DNA from: Bilabrum cf. latius
Taxonomy: Eukaryota; Bigyra: Bicosoecida; Bigyra; Bicosoecida
Length of the DNA: 64,000 nucleotides
NCBI GenBank assembly: GCA_965178125.1
Contig: OZ237743.1
Location: 930,001-994,000, forward strand
Reading direction: 5' to 3'
Shown: positions 34,731 to 45,580 of the stretch, piece by piece
Numbering within the stretch: position 1 is the first letter of the stretch
Layout: each line of letters begins with the position of its first letter
Notes under the pieces: model-generated
Told to the model about the DNA's origin: nothing
The model's input: the letters and a program-made list of their open reading frames with translations, nothing else
Databases searched by the model: none
Translations under genes and position numbers: made by a program

Positions 34731-37700
34731 TTATGTTCTAGCCTTCTTCTTCGGTGGACCGCTGCTCTCACCACCTCCGGTCTCTCCAACCCCGGCGCCG
34801 CTGCTTTGCTTCGACTCTTCCTCGGCCTGTGCGGCGATTGCTTCGAGGGCGGCTCCGCGAAGTTCCGGATCTGTGCCGCCGGAGCTACCTGCCCCAGAAC
34901 CAATCCTGCTGCTGCTGCTGCTGCTGCTGCTGGCACCCGCCCCCGATGCCGCGTGCCCGCCCCCTTCCTCCCCGTACCCTACATACCAGTCCTCCTTGAC
35001 ATCCATACCGCCCCCAACCGGCATTCCATCCAAGTCCCCGAACCCCTCCATCCCTGCGTCTCCCCACCCCTCTCCCTCGTCCATCTGGAGAACAATATCC
35101 GCGAGCTCCGCGTCGGTGGGGGCGATGGCCGCGACATCCAAAGTGCCAGCCGCAGCAACCGCAGCCATGGCGCCCGCACCAGCTCCTGCAATATCCCTGA
35201 CTCGCCCTTGCGCCCCGCCTGCACGACTCCCCGCGGCCTCCTGAGCCTCCGCCTCCGCAAGGGCAGCGAGGGCCTCCATGTCGTCCTCAATGCCCAGGCC
35301 AGACCCCTCCATGGTGGTACTGCCACCGCCCTTGATGGATTCAGAGGATCCAGCAGCTTCGGGCAGGCGCTGTGTCGTCACGGCGTCGGGGGCAAGCGCG
35401 TCCATCCCATCCGTGGCTGTCTGCTCCCGCAGCTCAGCTGTGAGTTCCTGCACGTGTGCCAGCGACAGCAGCGAAGTGCCCAGGGCAGCGTCAGCGTCCT
35501 GTGGCTGAGCCATCTGCCGGAGGAACTTACGAGCGACTGCTGCAGCAACGTCTGTTGAGAGCTGCTGGTGCGCCTCTGGCAGGAACTGCAGGACCCACTG
35601 TGGCAGTTTGCTTCGTTTGTCGTGCCGCGCATACCGAGCGTCTGCAAACACCATGAGGCCGTAGTCCCGCTTGCTGCGGATGACCCGCCCGACGCACTGC
35701 GATGCCTAGCGCAAGGCGTCAAAGGTGAGGAAATCCTGCTCCCGAATGTGAAACGTATCTCGCAGGTAGGCCAGCCGCGCCCGCAGCACGTGAGAGAGGG
35801 TGTACTAAAAGGGGATTCCAATCAGCACCACCGCGCGACCGTAATGCTTGTCGAAATCGATGCCCTCGGCCACCTTGCCCCTTGCCACGGAGAAGAACAT
35901 CGCTCCTCGGCCGCAGTCGCAGGCCTTCCGGAAATTGCCCAGCGCCAACGTCGTCTCCATGATGTCCTTGGTCTCTACGAAAAGGAGCTTGTGCTTGCTC
36001 AGCTGCTGGATGACCCCTTGCTTGTGCCAGAACGTCACGATGGCCTGCATGTAGCTGTAGGAGGGAAAGAACACCACCATCCCGTCAGGAGTCACCGACG
36101 CCAGCTGCTCCAGCATGGCGCCATAGTTTCGCTTCACCCCATCGTCGTCGCGCATTTCGAAGCGCGAACTCACGGGAGTCTGGTCCGGGCCCTTTGACAC
36201 GATCATGGGGCAGATGCAGGGCCGGGCGATGCTCATCTGGAACGAGGCCCTCACGACGGGGTGGAAGTTGAGCATCTTGGGGTACATGTCCAGGGGACTG
36301 AGCGTGCCGCTCGTGAGCACGACGCTCTGGTACTTCTAAAACACGTTCCTGATTGCGATCGAAGCGTCGAGGCACGCCAGCTGCAGGATCGGGTCGGGGA
36401 TGTGCGGCGTCCTCGAGTCGAATGGCTCCAGAATCACCATGAAGCCCTGTGGGTACTGGACCAGCATCGTCACGAAGTTTGCCACCAGAGAGATAGGCTC
36501 AAAGTCGGCGACGTCTGTGATCTCGAGCGTCTTGAGCAGCGAGTTCAGCCTCGTGGCCGCGAACCGAAGAGGGCGGGTGTCGTTCTGCAGCGCCTGGCTC
36601 ATCGAGTGCAGGAAGGAGGGCGGCGTGTCGTTCTCCACTTGCGCCACGTCTATCCTCTGCTGCAGGTAGCGCACCACGTGCCGCATGAAGCCGAGAAACA
36701 GCTCTGCATTCCTGATGTTCCCTGGAATCGCCTCGTCGATCACCTCGTCTGGCAGCACCAGCGGGGCCGGAATTTCCTCCCCGCCTCTCACACGACCAGC
36801 CGCAGCACCAGCGGGCGCGGGCGCAGGAGCAGGAGCCGGCGCAGGTGCCGGTGCCGGTGCAGGTGCAGGTGCAGCACCAGCGGCAGGCGGTGCTGCAGCA
36901 CCAGCGCCCGCATCCGCTGGAGCACCGCCAGCCGCTGCACCCCCTTCAGCAGCGGCTGTCCCCGTCCCCGTCCCCTGTACCCGCTGCATCAGCCTATTGT
37001 ACTCTGCCTCTAGCTGCTTCACGTTGGACTCCCTCATCCGGGCCACCTCTGCTTGCAGCCTCCTCACGTTGCTGCCTGCGGTGCGCAGGGCCCGCCGGTC
37101 CAGGGTCACAGAGAGCGCCTCGATGCACACGTTGTCGATGTTGTGCGCCTCGTCAAACACCACGATGCTCTTCTCCTCCAGCTCTGCCGACACTAGCCTG
37201 GCGATCTTGGGGTCCAGCATGTACTGATAGTTGTACACGACCACGTTCGCCATGCCGATCGCGTGCCTGGCCAGGAAATAGGGGCACCAGCCCTTGGCTG
37301 CTCCCAGCTCCTGAAGGTCTTGCAGGTTGTAGATGCCGCGGAGGTCTGCGTCCGTGGCCGATTTGTCGTACTCTTCGAAAAAGGAGCAGAGCTTCACTCC
37401 GGGGTCCGACTCCGCGCTGGCCCTGACCCACGAGGCCGTCATGTTGCGGCAGAGGGTGTCCACCTTCTCCCTGTCGCCCTCGCCCATCACCTCGGGATGG
37501 ATGCACATGTTTCGCCTGGAAGATAGGCACAGGGCCAGCAGGTCGCCCTTGCTCGCGAATGCACCTGCCTCGTCCTCGGACAGCCCGGCCTTGGCCGCGT
37601 CCTTCTTGAGTTCCTGCTCGCGATATTGCGCCACCCGCTTGAGCTCTTCTACTGCCTTTGTCATCTCTGGAACCGTTCGGGTGCAGTACACGAGCTTGCC

Positions 37701-38040
37701 GCACTCAGGATGCGCAAACTGGTAGGACGTGATCAGCGAGAGGAGCGTGACTGTCTTGCCAGTGCCGGTTGGCATTTCAAGGATGGCGTGGCCCTTGGCG
37801 TCAAGCGCATGCTGCGAGAAATCTTATTGCGCACACATCAATGCCTCAATGATAACATGTTGCGATCGTATTGCGCACCTTGATTCCGTGCAAGCTTTTG
37901 CTGCAGTAGATCTTCCGTTATGCGTCAGCCAGTTGTCCAAGCCAAAAGCTTACCTTCAGCTCCACCATATAGCTCAACTGTTCCCTGTAAATGTACTCAT
38001 ACGGAAAGAATACTTCGAGTCCCTCGAGGTCAAAGCGCAT
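34731..38040 (-). CDS. XPD: XPD/Rad3 DNA helicase of TFIIH
   Basis: Two exons (38040-37954 and 37811-34731) flank a 142-nt intron; splicing restores [26 protein letters not shown]. It encodes 1055 residues and ends in TAA. 5'-3' helicase for nucleotide excision repair and transcription initiation. Walker A PTGTGKT, the DEAH box [12 protein letters not shown] and all four Fe-S cysteines are present ([33 protein letters not shown]). Three TAGs interrupt highly conserved motifs: VF[TAG][14 protein letters not shown] (36338-36336), IGIPF[TAG]YTLSHVL (35807-35805) and DALR[TAG]ASQCVGRV (35708-35706). Two oddities: an Ala/Pro/Gly low-complexity insert of about 75 residues in the Arch region (36790-36985), and an acidic C-terminal extension of about 150 residues ending in PPKKKART. 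Confidence 0.95.
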
Positions 38041-38537
38041 TGATGTGACGTGTGCAAGCAGTGCAGTCAGTTCTCTTGTACAGGAGCACTTCCGAAACCT
38101 ATCCGCGCTCTTCTGGCGTGCAGTGTTAAAATTATTTCAACAGATGTGAGCCAATGCAGTGTGAGTGAAACGCTGCGTAACTATGGACAAAAAAAATATC
38201 GAGGTGCCCGATGCAGTGCACTGCCCACATTGTGTGTGCCAGTGGCAAAACTTCCGCAGTGCTCATCAATCTGCCTTGCTGGTTTTAGGTCGGACCGCAG
38301 TGAAGTCATCAATTGTGCGCTTATAAGCATGGTGGTGGCGTTTGTCGGCCGGCAATGCTTTTGTTGTTCCGTCAGCCATGGCTCGGACGTAGGGTGTCTT
38401 AGACTATGTGGCCGGTTGGCCGTCGCCCCCAGGGATGCAGCATATTCAATGGCTCGAATTCAAAAACGAAACAAAAACAAAGCTTTTCACTTGAGCAAAA
38501 ATGCAAGACGCGATGTAAATGCATTTGAATCGAAAAA
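38041..38537. other. intergenic, AT-rich
   Basis: Upstream of XPD and downstream of the spliced hidden gene. A 181-codon plus-strand frame (38050-38595) is AT-rich, runs antisense to an exon of the neighbour and is judged a chance frame. Confidence 0.45.
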
Positions 38538-39558
38538 TCACGCCCCGGACAAGCCAATGTTCTCGCGTCGTGCTGCAGAAGTAGACCCCGAGTAGAAGTC
38601 CCTGCATCAAGAAGCAAGTAAATCAAAACAATACACTGCCGGGAATTCGTAGGACACCTAACAAGTTGCGTTCAATTCATTGTGGAGCGACGCAGATCAT
38701 TGCCACCTCCGCACTGCCTTCCGACAGAGTAGACGATTTAAGGATCAACTTGCAACTTACCACCACCTCCCCTGGCATAAACCGCACGTAATGTCCCCAT
38801 TGGTTTTAAAGTGGACCCCGAATGTAGATTCCGAGAAAACAGTAGCTGGCTCCCCTGTAGAGGCGCCCAACCCAGACGTGCTGCAGTCGCGCTGCGAGCT
38901 ACATGGGCTACTTTTCCGCGAACCGATGCGATCCTACATGCGCGACAATTTCTGCACATCTTCAAAGTAACTCCACGAGTACCATGTCTCCGCCATAGAG
39001 GGTGTAGGTGTGTCTGCATCACATGAGAGGGCAGGGGGTATTCTGAACTGGTATCCTCCCTCCTTTACCACGGATCAAGGAGAAAATGCTTCACTTTCAG
39101 GATAGTCGATCCATGCATTCAACTTTATGGAACATGCAGCTGGTCCGCTTACCCCAGTCGCTACTTTTGGATGATCTGCGCGCAGCACCGGCGACCGGGA
39201 GATGGGTTGCGTCGGTCTATGTTCCAAGGAGACTAGCAACACAGCAGATCGATGGCGGCATGAACAAATAAACTTACCGGACAGTTGTGGCCGAGCTGTT
39301 GAAGTGGATGCCTCTGTGGGTAGTGGAGGCGCTGGACGGAAAACGCGAAGCCCGTTCTTCGCTCCCCGGTCTGTGAGCCTGTGGCCCACGTGGCCGCCAG
39401 AAGCCTGCCTGTCGCGGCTCACTCGCCCCGATACGGTGATTATATTTACCCAACTACTTGCCTTGGACTGACGGCAGAAGGCATTTGCCGAGCAGCGCAA
39501 GAAACAAGGCTGCTGTCGCGAAGCTGCACATATGGTCTGCGAGCGAGCGACGTGACAT
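38538..39558 (-). CDS. putative secreted protein, four exons, visible only with splicing and TAG as sense
   Basis: Proposed exons: 39558-39278, 39232-39153, 39013-38761 and 38601-38538, with GT-AG introns of 45, 139 and 159 nt; 225 residues; TGA stop. All junction phases agree. The N-terminus has a signal peptide (FATAALFLALLGKCLLPSVQ) after MSRRSLADHMC. The middle is Ser/Arg-rich and disordered; the C-terminal part reads MAETWYSWSYFEDVQKLSRM[TAG]DRIG and then FGVHFKTNGDITCGLCQGRW with a CxxC pair. TAGs are at 39456-39454, 39219-39217 and 38936-38934. An alternative acceptor at 39177-39176 would shorten exon 2 to 23 nt and keep the frame. Family unknown; supported only by coherence of signals. 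Confidence 0.5.
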
Positions 39559-40141
39559 GGCGACAGCAAGAGGGTCTGCTTGCAATCCACGTCCCAGCAC
39601 TGCACCAAATGCCGCCTAGACATTCCATTTACCAGGGATGAGCGCGATGCGCTACAGCCACCAGATCCGTGGATGTCGAAAGAGGCAAGAAAAAGGCTGG
39701 CTGCAAGCCACGAGACTCGTTCACATCCCCCAAGCCGCGCGAGCCATGCACCCGAGGGGAAGAGGCTTCAACCCACACAGCCCATTGCTGTGAATGAGAA
39801 CGCAGCCCCAATCTGACTCACGCGAATCGAGAAGTACAATATGGAAAATGTGCTTGCAATCGGTCGCCTTGTCGTGTGGCCATTGGCCAAGACTGGTCGC
39901 AAGCTGTGACGAGTCCTGGGCACAGCCTGCGTGCGTGCGATGCAGCGAAGCTTCGCATTCCTTTCTTGACGCCACAGCTACCTACTTCACCCAGTAACTC
40001 GTAGGAATAAAGTAAATGGTGGGGGGCGACGGTCTGAGCAAGGTCTCGCAGAAATACTAGCGGTAGCAGCTTTGCCTGCTGGACCCTGCGTATTGCAAGC
40101 TACTGCGATCCAGACAGCTTCTCTCCATGGTGACCTAGTCT
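39559..40141. other. unassigned region
   Basis: The plus-strand frame 39580-39816 encodes a Cys-x2-Cys segment (HCTKCRLDIPFTRDERD) and ends in TGA, and might be a terminal exon, but I could not connect it to a start. The remaining sequence shows nothing convincing. Confidence 0.3.
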
Positions 40142-40450
40142 TTACGAGATGGAAAGCAGGTATATCCGGATGGTGAGCCTGTATGCTTGCGGGGGCTGTC
40201 GTTGATCCAGGTCTTGGTACCAGTGCGCCAGTAGGCTAGTTGTAGCCCTGCAGGTGGGAGCTAGCATGGATGCCAGATGCAAAGCGCTTCCACTTCCTCG
40301 CCTCCGATCCCGCACCAGGTCCTTGCCACATCCATTGGATGTGGTCTTTGTGGGCTGTAGATTGGGCTCAATCATAATGCAATGGGCCAGCAGGCCACTA
40401 CATGTCACGACTACGATGGCCCCGCCTGCATGCAGCCACACCTTAGCCAT
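40142..40450 (-). CDS. possible small membrane-anchored protein
   Basis: A 102-residue frame starts at ATG and ends in TAA. It begins MAKVWLHAGGAIVVVTCSGL, with one hydrophobic helix (AIVVVTCSGLLAHCIMI), followed by a polar tail rich in Arg and Gln. Size and topology resemble small organellar inner-membrane subunits, but no family is recognised. The overlapping plus-strand frames look like shadows. Kept as low confidence. Confidence 0.35.
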   Translation of the reverse strand: MAKVWLHAGGAIVVVTCSGLLAHCIMIEPNLQPTKTTSNGCGKDLVRDRRRGSGSALHLASMLAPTCRATTSLLAHWYQDLDQRQPPQAYRLTIRIYLLSIS

Positions 40451-41010
40451 GCCCTCCACGAGTCCCTGTCCGCGTCGGTCACCCCTCTATGCGCTCTATC
40501 TATAGTACATTCTTGGAACTGCACGAGCACTTCAAGTTGTGCCAATTGCGAGCTGCAGCCGAATTTAGACGTTGCACATTCATCCGTAGCTGTTCAGCGT
40601 ACTGCTCCATCGAAAATCAAGCCCCCATTCCACGATAAAGATAAATCGCTCCCCAGACATGAAATGACTCTCCGGGTCTCTCGAGCTCCATGCGAGCAAT
40701 GCAAACTTGCTACCTGATTGCGGAAGAAATTATGGAAAATCTCCCATTTCCCCAGCTAACCGCGCCACTTTACCATAAAATATTACAAATTGATCAATTG
40801 AAGGTTAACATAGGCATCAAATACGAAGGAATAGTCCAAAACTTGAAGAGGTCGAGTACATGCAGTGCATTGTACTGTAACCCTGGCCGCGAAGCCGCCG
40901 GCGCTCAGCTCGGGCGTTGAGCACTTTCGTTGCACATTGCTTGTCACGGAATGAATCCATACTAAAGTGGCGCATCCGACTTTGAAACATTCAATTCTAC
41001 GCACTGCATC
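40451..41010. other. intergenic upstream of the EGF-repeat gene
   Basis: AT-richer sequence; a 76-codon frame at 40690-40920 is not convincing. Likely contains the promoter of the 41011 gene. Confidence 0.4.
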
Positions 41011-43635
41011 ATGGTTCTGCGACGCAGAACCTGGATATCGCTAGCCGCTGTGATATACGCTGGCTTCATTCAGGCAGGGCGCGCAAGCTGCCCATCGTTG
41101 TGCAACGGACACGGGAGGTGTGATAGCATGGGAACGTGCATTTGTTTTTCTGGCTGGGATGCTGCTGCCGACTGCTCTCTTCGTACGTGTCCAAGCGGCC
41201 CCAGCTGGGCAGACATTGCAAGCGCCGACGACTTGGCCCATGCTGATGCAGAGTGCAGCGATAGAGGGTATTGCGACAGGCTGACTGGAAAATGCAGGTG
41301 CCTGCTCGGTTTCCGGGGGCCAAGTTGCAGCCGGTCAGAGTGCCCCGGCACGCCGATCGGCTGCAGCGGCCACGGGCAGTGCCTGTCCATGCGTTCCTAC
41401 GCGAGGAAGGGAGACCAGCTGAGGCACCAGGTCGTGCTGGAGTACGCCGACCCATGGGACGCAGACATGATTTATGGGTGCAGCTGCGACGATGGGTGGG
41501 GCGCGCCCGACTGCAGCCAGCGGGTGTGCCCCCCCGGAGATGACCCGATGACGAGCCAGCAGCGGCTGGAGGAGGCGGTGCTCCGCTGCGACCTGGACCC
41601 GGAGGCGCCCAGGAACACCTGGATTGAATTCAGGCTGGAGCTGGACGGGGTCAGCTCCGAAGTCCTGCATCAGGGCATGCGAGATTTCGAGCTCAAGGGG
41701 GCGCTGGAGCGCATGCACACCGTGGGGCACGTGTCCGTGCTCGTGGACGGCTCCCCGCAGGCGGGTGGGGGCACCGGTGAGACGCCCTTCATTTGCTCCG
41801 ATCAAGACGGAGACGGAAAAAGCGAAGCAGTCACGCGGATCGTGTTCCTAGACCGGCGGGGCAACGTCCCCCCCTTCAGGCTGCTGCACCCCGATGGGGG
41901 CATCTTGGACGGGCTGGCGGCAAGCAGGATTCGGGCGGCCTTCGATGGCGAGGGGCTGCTGAGGGGCGGGGATAACGCCGTGGTCAGTTCGGTGCAGGGC
42001 CGCACCGAGTGGCTCGAGTGCAGCGGACGGGGTCTCTGCAGCCGTAAGGCAGGGACGTGCGACTGCTTTCAGGGCTTTGGTGCCGGCTGGGAGCCGCAGA
42101 TGGGCAGGCAATCTGCAGTGGCCAACTGCGGAAAGGTTCTCGACCCCCAGAGCGTTTCCTCGTGCCCAGGGTCATTGCCGGACGGCACCCGCCCGTGCCA
42201 CGGGAACGGATGGTGTAGTGGTAGTCCTGGGTGGCAGTGCCAGTGCCACGAGGGCTTCAGAGGAGGGGACTGCAGCCTGCGGTCGTGCCCCGCTGGTGTG
42301 GCGTGGTTTGACTATCCCCTCGAGAGGCCGAATGCCGCCCACGCGCCCGCCGAGTGCTCCAGCGCTGGGGTGTGTGACGAGCGCACGGGCAGTTGCAAGT
42401 GCCTTCCGGGCTTTAGCGGCGCCGCGTGCGACCGTGCCCTGTGCCCCGGCGAGCTGCCTCTGGAGGGTCTCGAACCCGGGCGAGAAGAGGCCCGGCTGGC
42501 GGGCGGGCACTACGACAGGGAGGATCGGAGCAACCCCTGGGGGGAGCCATACGTCCACACGGCCAAGCTCCCGCCCACTGCTGGGGGACAGGACGGCGTG
42601 CCAATGGATGGGACCGCGAGGAACGGGATGGGGAGGCAGGTGCTGAGGGGCAGCGCGGGCGTGCTGCGATCGGCGGGAGGGGGGCTCCCAGTGGACGTGG
42701 GGCCACAGGGGAGGGCGGTCTCGAGGGGCACTGGCGGGGGAGCGGCGTGCAGCGGAAACGGGCGCTGCTTGCCCATGCGCGAGCTGGCCAGGCTTGCCGT
42801 GGCAGCGGACGGAACCCCCAGCCCGAAGAGGTATGGCACGGTGGCACCCCTGATTTCCAGGTCTGGAGGGGCTGCATGGGACGCCGACGGGCTGCGGGGC
42901 TGTGCGTGTGACGAGGGATGGGAAGGGCCCGATTGTTCCCTGAGGAGCTGTCCCTGGGGATCCGACCCAAGGGCGCGGGAGGGTGGGGGCGGGGATGGCT
43001 CGTGGATCGAGCGGCAGCAGCCGGAGGAGCAGACGTTCGAGTGCTCCGTGGCGGCGCTAGCGAGCGATGCGGCGGCTGCGCTGGCTCGAGGCGAAGGGAC
43101 CTTCCAGCTGCGGTTCCGTGGCTCTCTTTCCCTGCCGATTCGTCTGGACGCCACTGCCGCCGAGATCCAAGAGGCCTTGGAGGCGACCGGCACGGTGGCA
43201 AAAGGAGATGTCGGGGTTCGGCTTGAGGCAATCCTGGCAGGTGGAGCGGTGCCTAGCACAGCGTGCGGTTCAAGCGCCGGGGCTGGATCCAGAGTGGTTC
43301 TAACCTTTTGGGGATAGCACGGAGATGTGCCCGAAGCGGAGATACCTAGCACTGCATTCGATTCTGCAGTGCTTACTCTGGCGAGCGGGCCCATTTCTGA
43401 ACGGCAAAAAGGGACGACAGAATCGCTAGAATGCAGTGGTAGGGGCGTTTGCGATCATGCATTCGGCGAGTGCAGATGCTTTGCGGGCTATGGCCCAAGT
43501 GACGGCCGCGGGGGGCCGGGAGATCTGGCAGACTGCGGGCATCGGAGGGCTCGTCTGGGTGACCCGGGCTCGAGCCACTGGGAGCTTTGGGGGCAGTCGC
43601 CCGTGCTGAACCAGTTCGGAAATGGTGTAGAATGA
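41011..43635 (+). CDS. secreted EGF-repeat (tenascin-like) protein with two-fold internal repeat
   Basis: One intronless frame of 874 residues with a signal peptide (WISLAAVIYAGFIQAGRA) and a TGA stop. About eight EGF-like modules of the form C-NGHGRC-...-CxCFxGWxGxxCS occur. The protein is two related halves: each has tandem EGF modules, then a Cys-rich module ending CPPGDDP or CPWGSDP, then a ~100-residue beta-type segment (FELKGALERMHTVGHVSVLV and IQEALEATGTVAKGDVGVRL correspond), then a closing ECSGRG-C module. One in-frame TAG at 43315-43317 precedes the last module (HGDVPEAEIP...LECSGRGVCD), which proves the frame goes on. Such proteins are common cell-surface or matrix components in stramenopiles; function inferred only. 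Confidence 0.85.
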
Positions 43636-44319
43636 CCTGTTTTGCCATAATCATGTTCGATTGGCCGCTGTAGCTCGGGCGTTGAGCCCGAGCAGTCGGT
43701 TCGCACCACGTCCTCAGTCTTGCCACTTGACTTCTTCGTTGCTTGTGCTGCACTGATAATTGCATGTGTCGGTACTGTAGCCGGCCAATAAATGCAATTC
43801 ATACTTTTCAATTCAATTCACCCACGGTCTTATGATTTCATTCTGTCATTGGCCTGACTGCACTGCCAGCGGCCGAATCAGCTCATTCGAGACGTGGGCG
43901 TCCTGTAGAGTTTATGCGGCAGCGCGCACAGCGTATCCGACCGGTGCATGGGTGGCACTCAATTACCATGTTGTCCGATTCTCACGCGTTGCGTCTCCCA
44001 TGCTGCCTTGATGCCGCCTGGAGCAAGACTGCCAACTGATCCCAGCCTTGGCGAGCTCGTGGTGCCCGGCCAGTGGCCACGCAGCCTCGCCTATCGTGTG
44101 CGCAACTTTCTCAGCTTCATGCCTCCAAGTACCACAGCTTTCTACCCGTGGCACGCCTTGACTGCAGAGTGAATCCCTTGAGGCAGCATCTGCTGCGCCA
44201 TGGTCGACAGAGGCCGCTCCAACCGATCCGCTTGCGGACTAGCGCCACAGTCAGGTGGTTCCCATCTTGGTGTTGTCTCCACAGGACGGGTGGCCAGCGG
44301 TATGTTTCCATTATGGCCA
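43636..44319. other. intergenic
   Basis: The plus-strand frame 44073-44642 is Arg/Pro/Leu-rich and antisense to the gene at 44320-45018, so I treat it as a shadow. Nothing else is convincing. Confidence 0.4.
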
Positions 44320-45018
44320 TCATGTCCCCTCTGCACACTGTTCGTCGCTGCCCCGCTCTAACCTTTGCCTCAGATCGCACTCCTCTGCGCGACCTTCTTC
44401 GAGGTCGACTGGTCGCCGTTGACGCTCCACAGGTCCGGTGCCGATCTCTTCAGCCAGACCAGCCCGAGAATCACTGTAAATTGGACCATCAATCTAGCCT
44501 GACGCAGCTACTTCGTCGATCCCTTCCACGAAAGACCGGAGAATGGAGTCGCTCTCGGACCGTGCTTTCTCGATTCCCTCTCGAATCGCTTGCAGTGGCA
44601 TTGAAGACCCTAGAGTACTCTATCGAACGGCCCAAGAACTAGAACGACCTATATTACTAGTGGGCGTATCTCCTGAATCGGACATAGATTTCTACAGGAC
44701 GCGCAATGCCCGCATATCGCTGCTCATGGCAATGCCGGCCGCGGCCTCTCCTCCAACCCCCTAGTCTTCAGCTTCACTGGAACCCATCGACATGACAGCA
44801 TCTGTACTCCCCTACACGCTTCCATGACATTCGTGTGCGCCACTTCTCTCTGAAACGGTCCCACGGGTTTCACTCTCCGGTTTCGCAGCGTATGCGCACA
44901 ACCGCGAACGGTCTATTCTCGATCTGCCCTTCTTGGACCTAAACGCTCTGGGTTGTACCCTAGAATCACTATATTTTGATTGTCCCTGCTCTCTATCTTC
45001 GCTAGGACTCGGCTCCAT
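44320..45018 (-). CDS. hypothetical disordered/helical protein with five in-frame TAGs
   Basis: The frame of 232 residues starts at ATG 45018 (MEPSPSEDREQGQSKYSDSR) and ends in TGA. TAGs lie at 44814, 44763, 44694, 44622 and 44496 (high coordinates), with no TAA or TGA between. The sequence is Ser/Glu/Arg-rich with a helical part (MPLQAIREGIEKARSESDSI). The same frame is open upstream to about 45165 without an ATG, and another frame (44913-45107) also reads plausibly, so a 5' exon may be missing. Family unknown. The opposite strand is also open here, so this call rests on composition. Confidence 0.4.
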
Positions 45019-45165
45019 GGCTTGCCTGATTCTGGTTGGTTTATGGCCACCACTCCACAGACCACGATCGACCGCTGCGCGTCGGGGGCGCACCGAATTT
45101 TTGTCACACCAAAATCAAGAACCCGATGATGATTCGCAAACTCACTCGGCCCAGGTGATAATCAT

Positions 45166-45580
45166 GGAGGCAACCATCGGAGTAAAATGGAGATGTAGCG
45201 ACCGTATCTCGGCAAAGCCTGAACTAGTGGCCGCCACTGGCAGTGACTGGCAGCCAGTCAATCTTGCCAGGGGTGGACTCCTCGGCGCGGCGCCTGTGGC
45301 AAAGCGTGCCAGTGTAACGCAGAAAGCTTGCAAGATGGCGGACTCAATGATGATTTGATTAACATGGTGCTAAAATTGAACATTCACTTGGGATGCTGCA
45401 CACATGGCACGCCCGGGTAGGATCCCACGCCACTGCCCGTGAGAACTTGCGACGAGACAACCAGCGACCGGTCCCCACAGTCAGCTCCACGAACGTGACC
45501 CGCGGCCCGACTGATGCAAATGCACACCTTCATGCAATTTGATCGGACCCCCCTATGCCCCCCCCAAGAAACCGCGCCGC
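45166..45580. other. intergenic
   Basis: Between two minus-strand genes. The Gly-rich frame at 45384-45788 is a shadow of the amidase-like gene. Nothing else was seen. Confidence 0.45.

Noticed and set aside
38050-38595. 181-codon plus-strand ORF between XPD and the hidden secreted gene
   Set aside because: AT-rich, includes XPD upstream sequence, and runs antisense to the last exon of the 38538-39558 gene; no family resemblance.
44073-44642. 189-codon plus-strand ORF
   Set aside because: Antisense to the 44320-45018 gene; composition is Arg/Pro/Leu-rich. I cannot fully exclude it.
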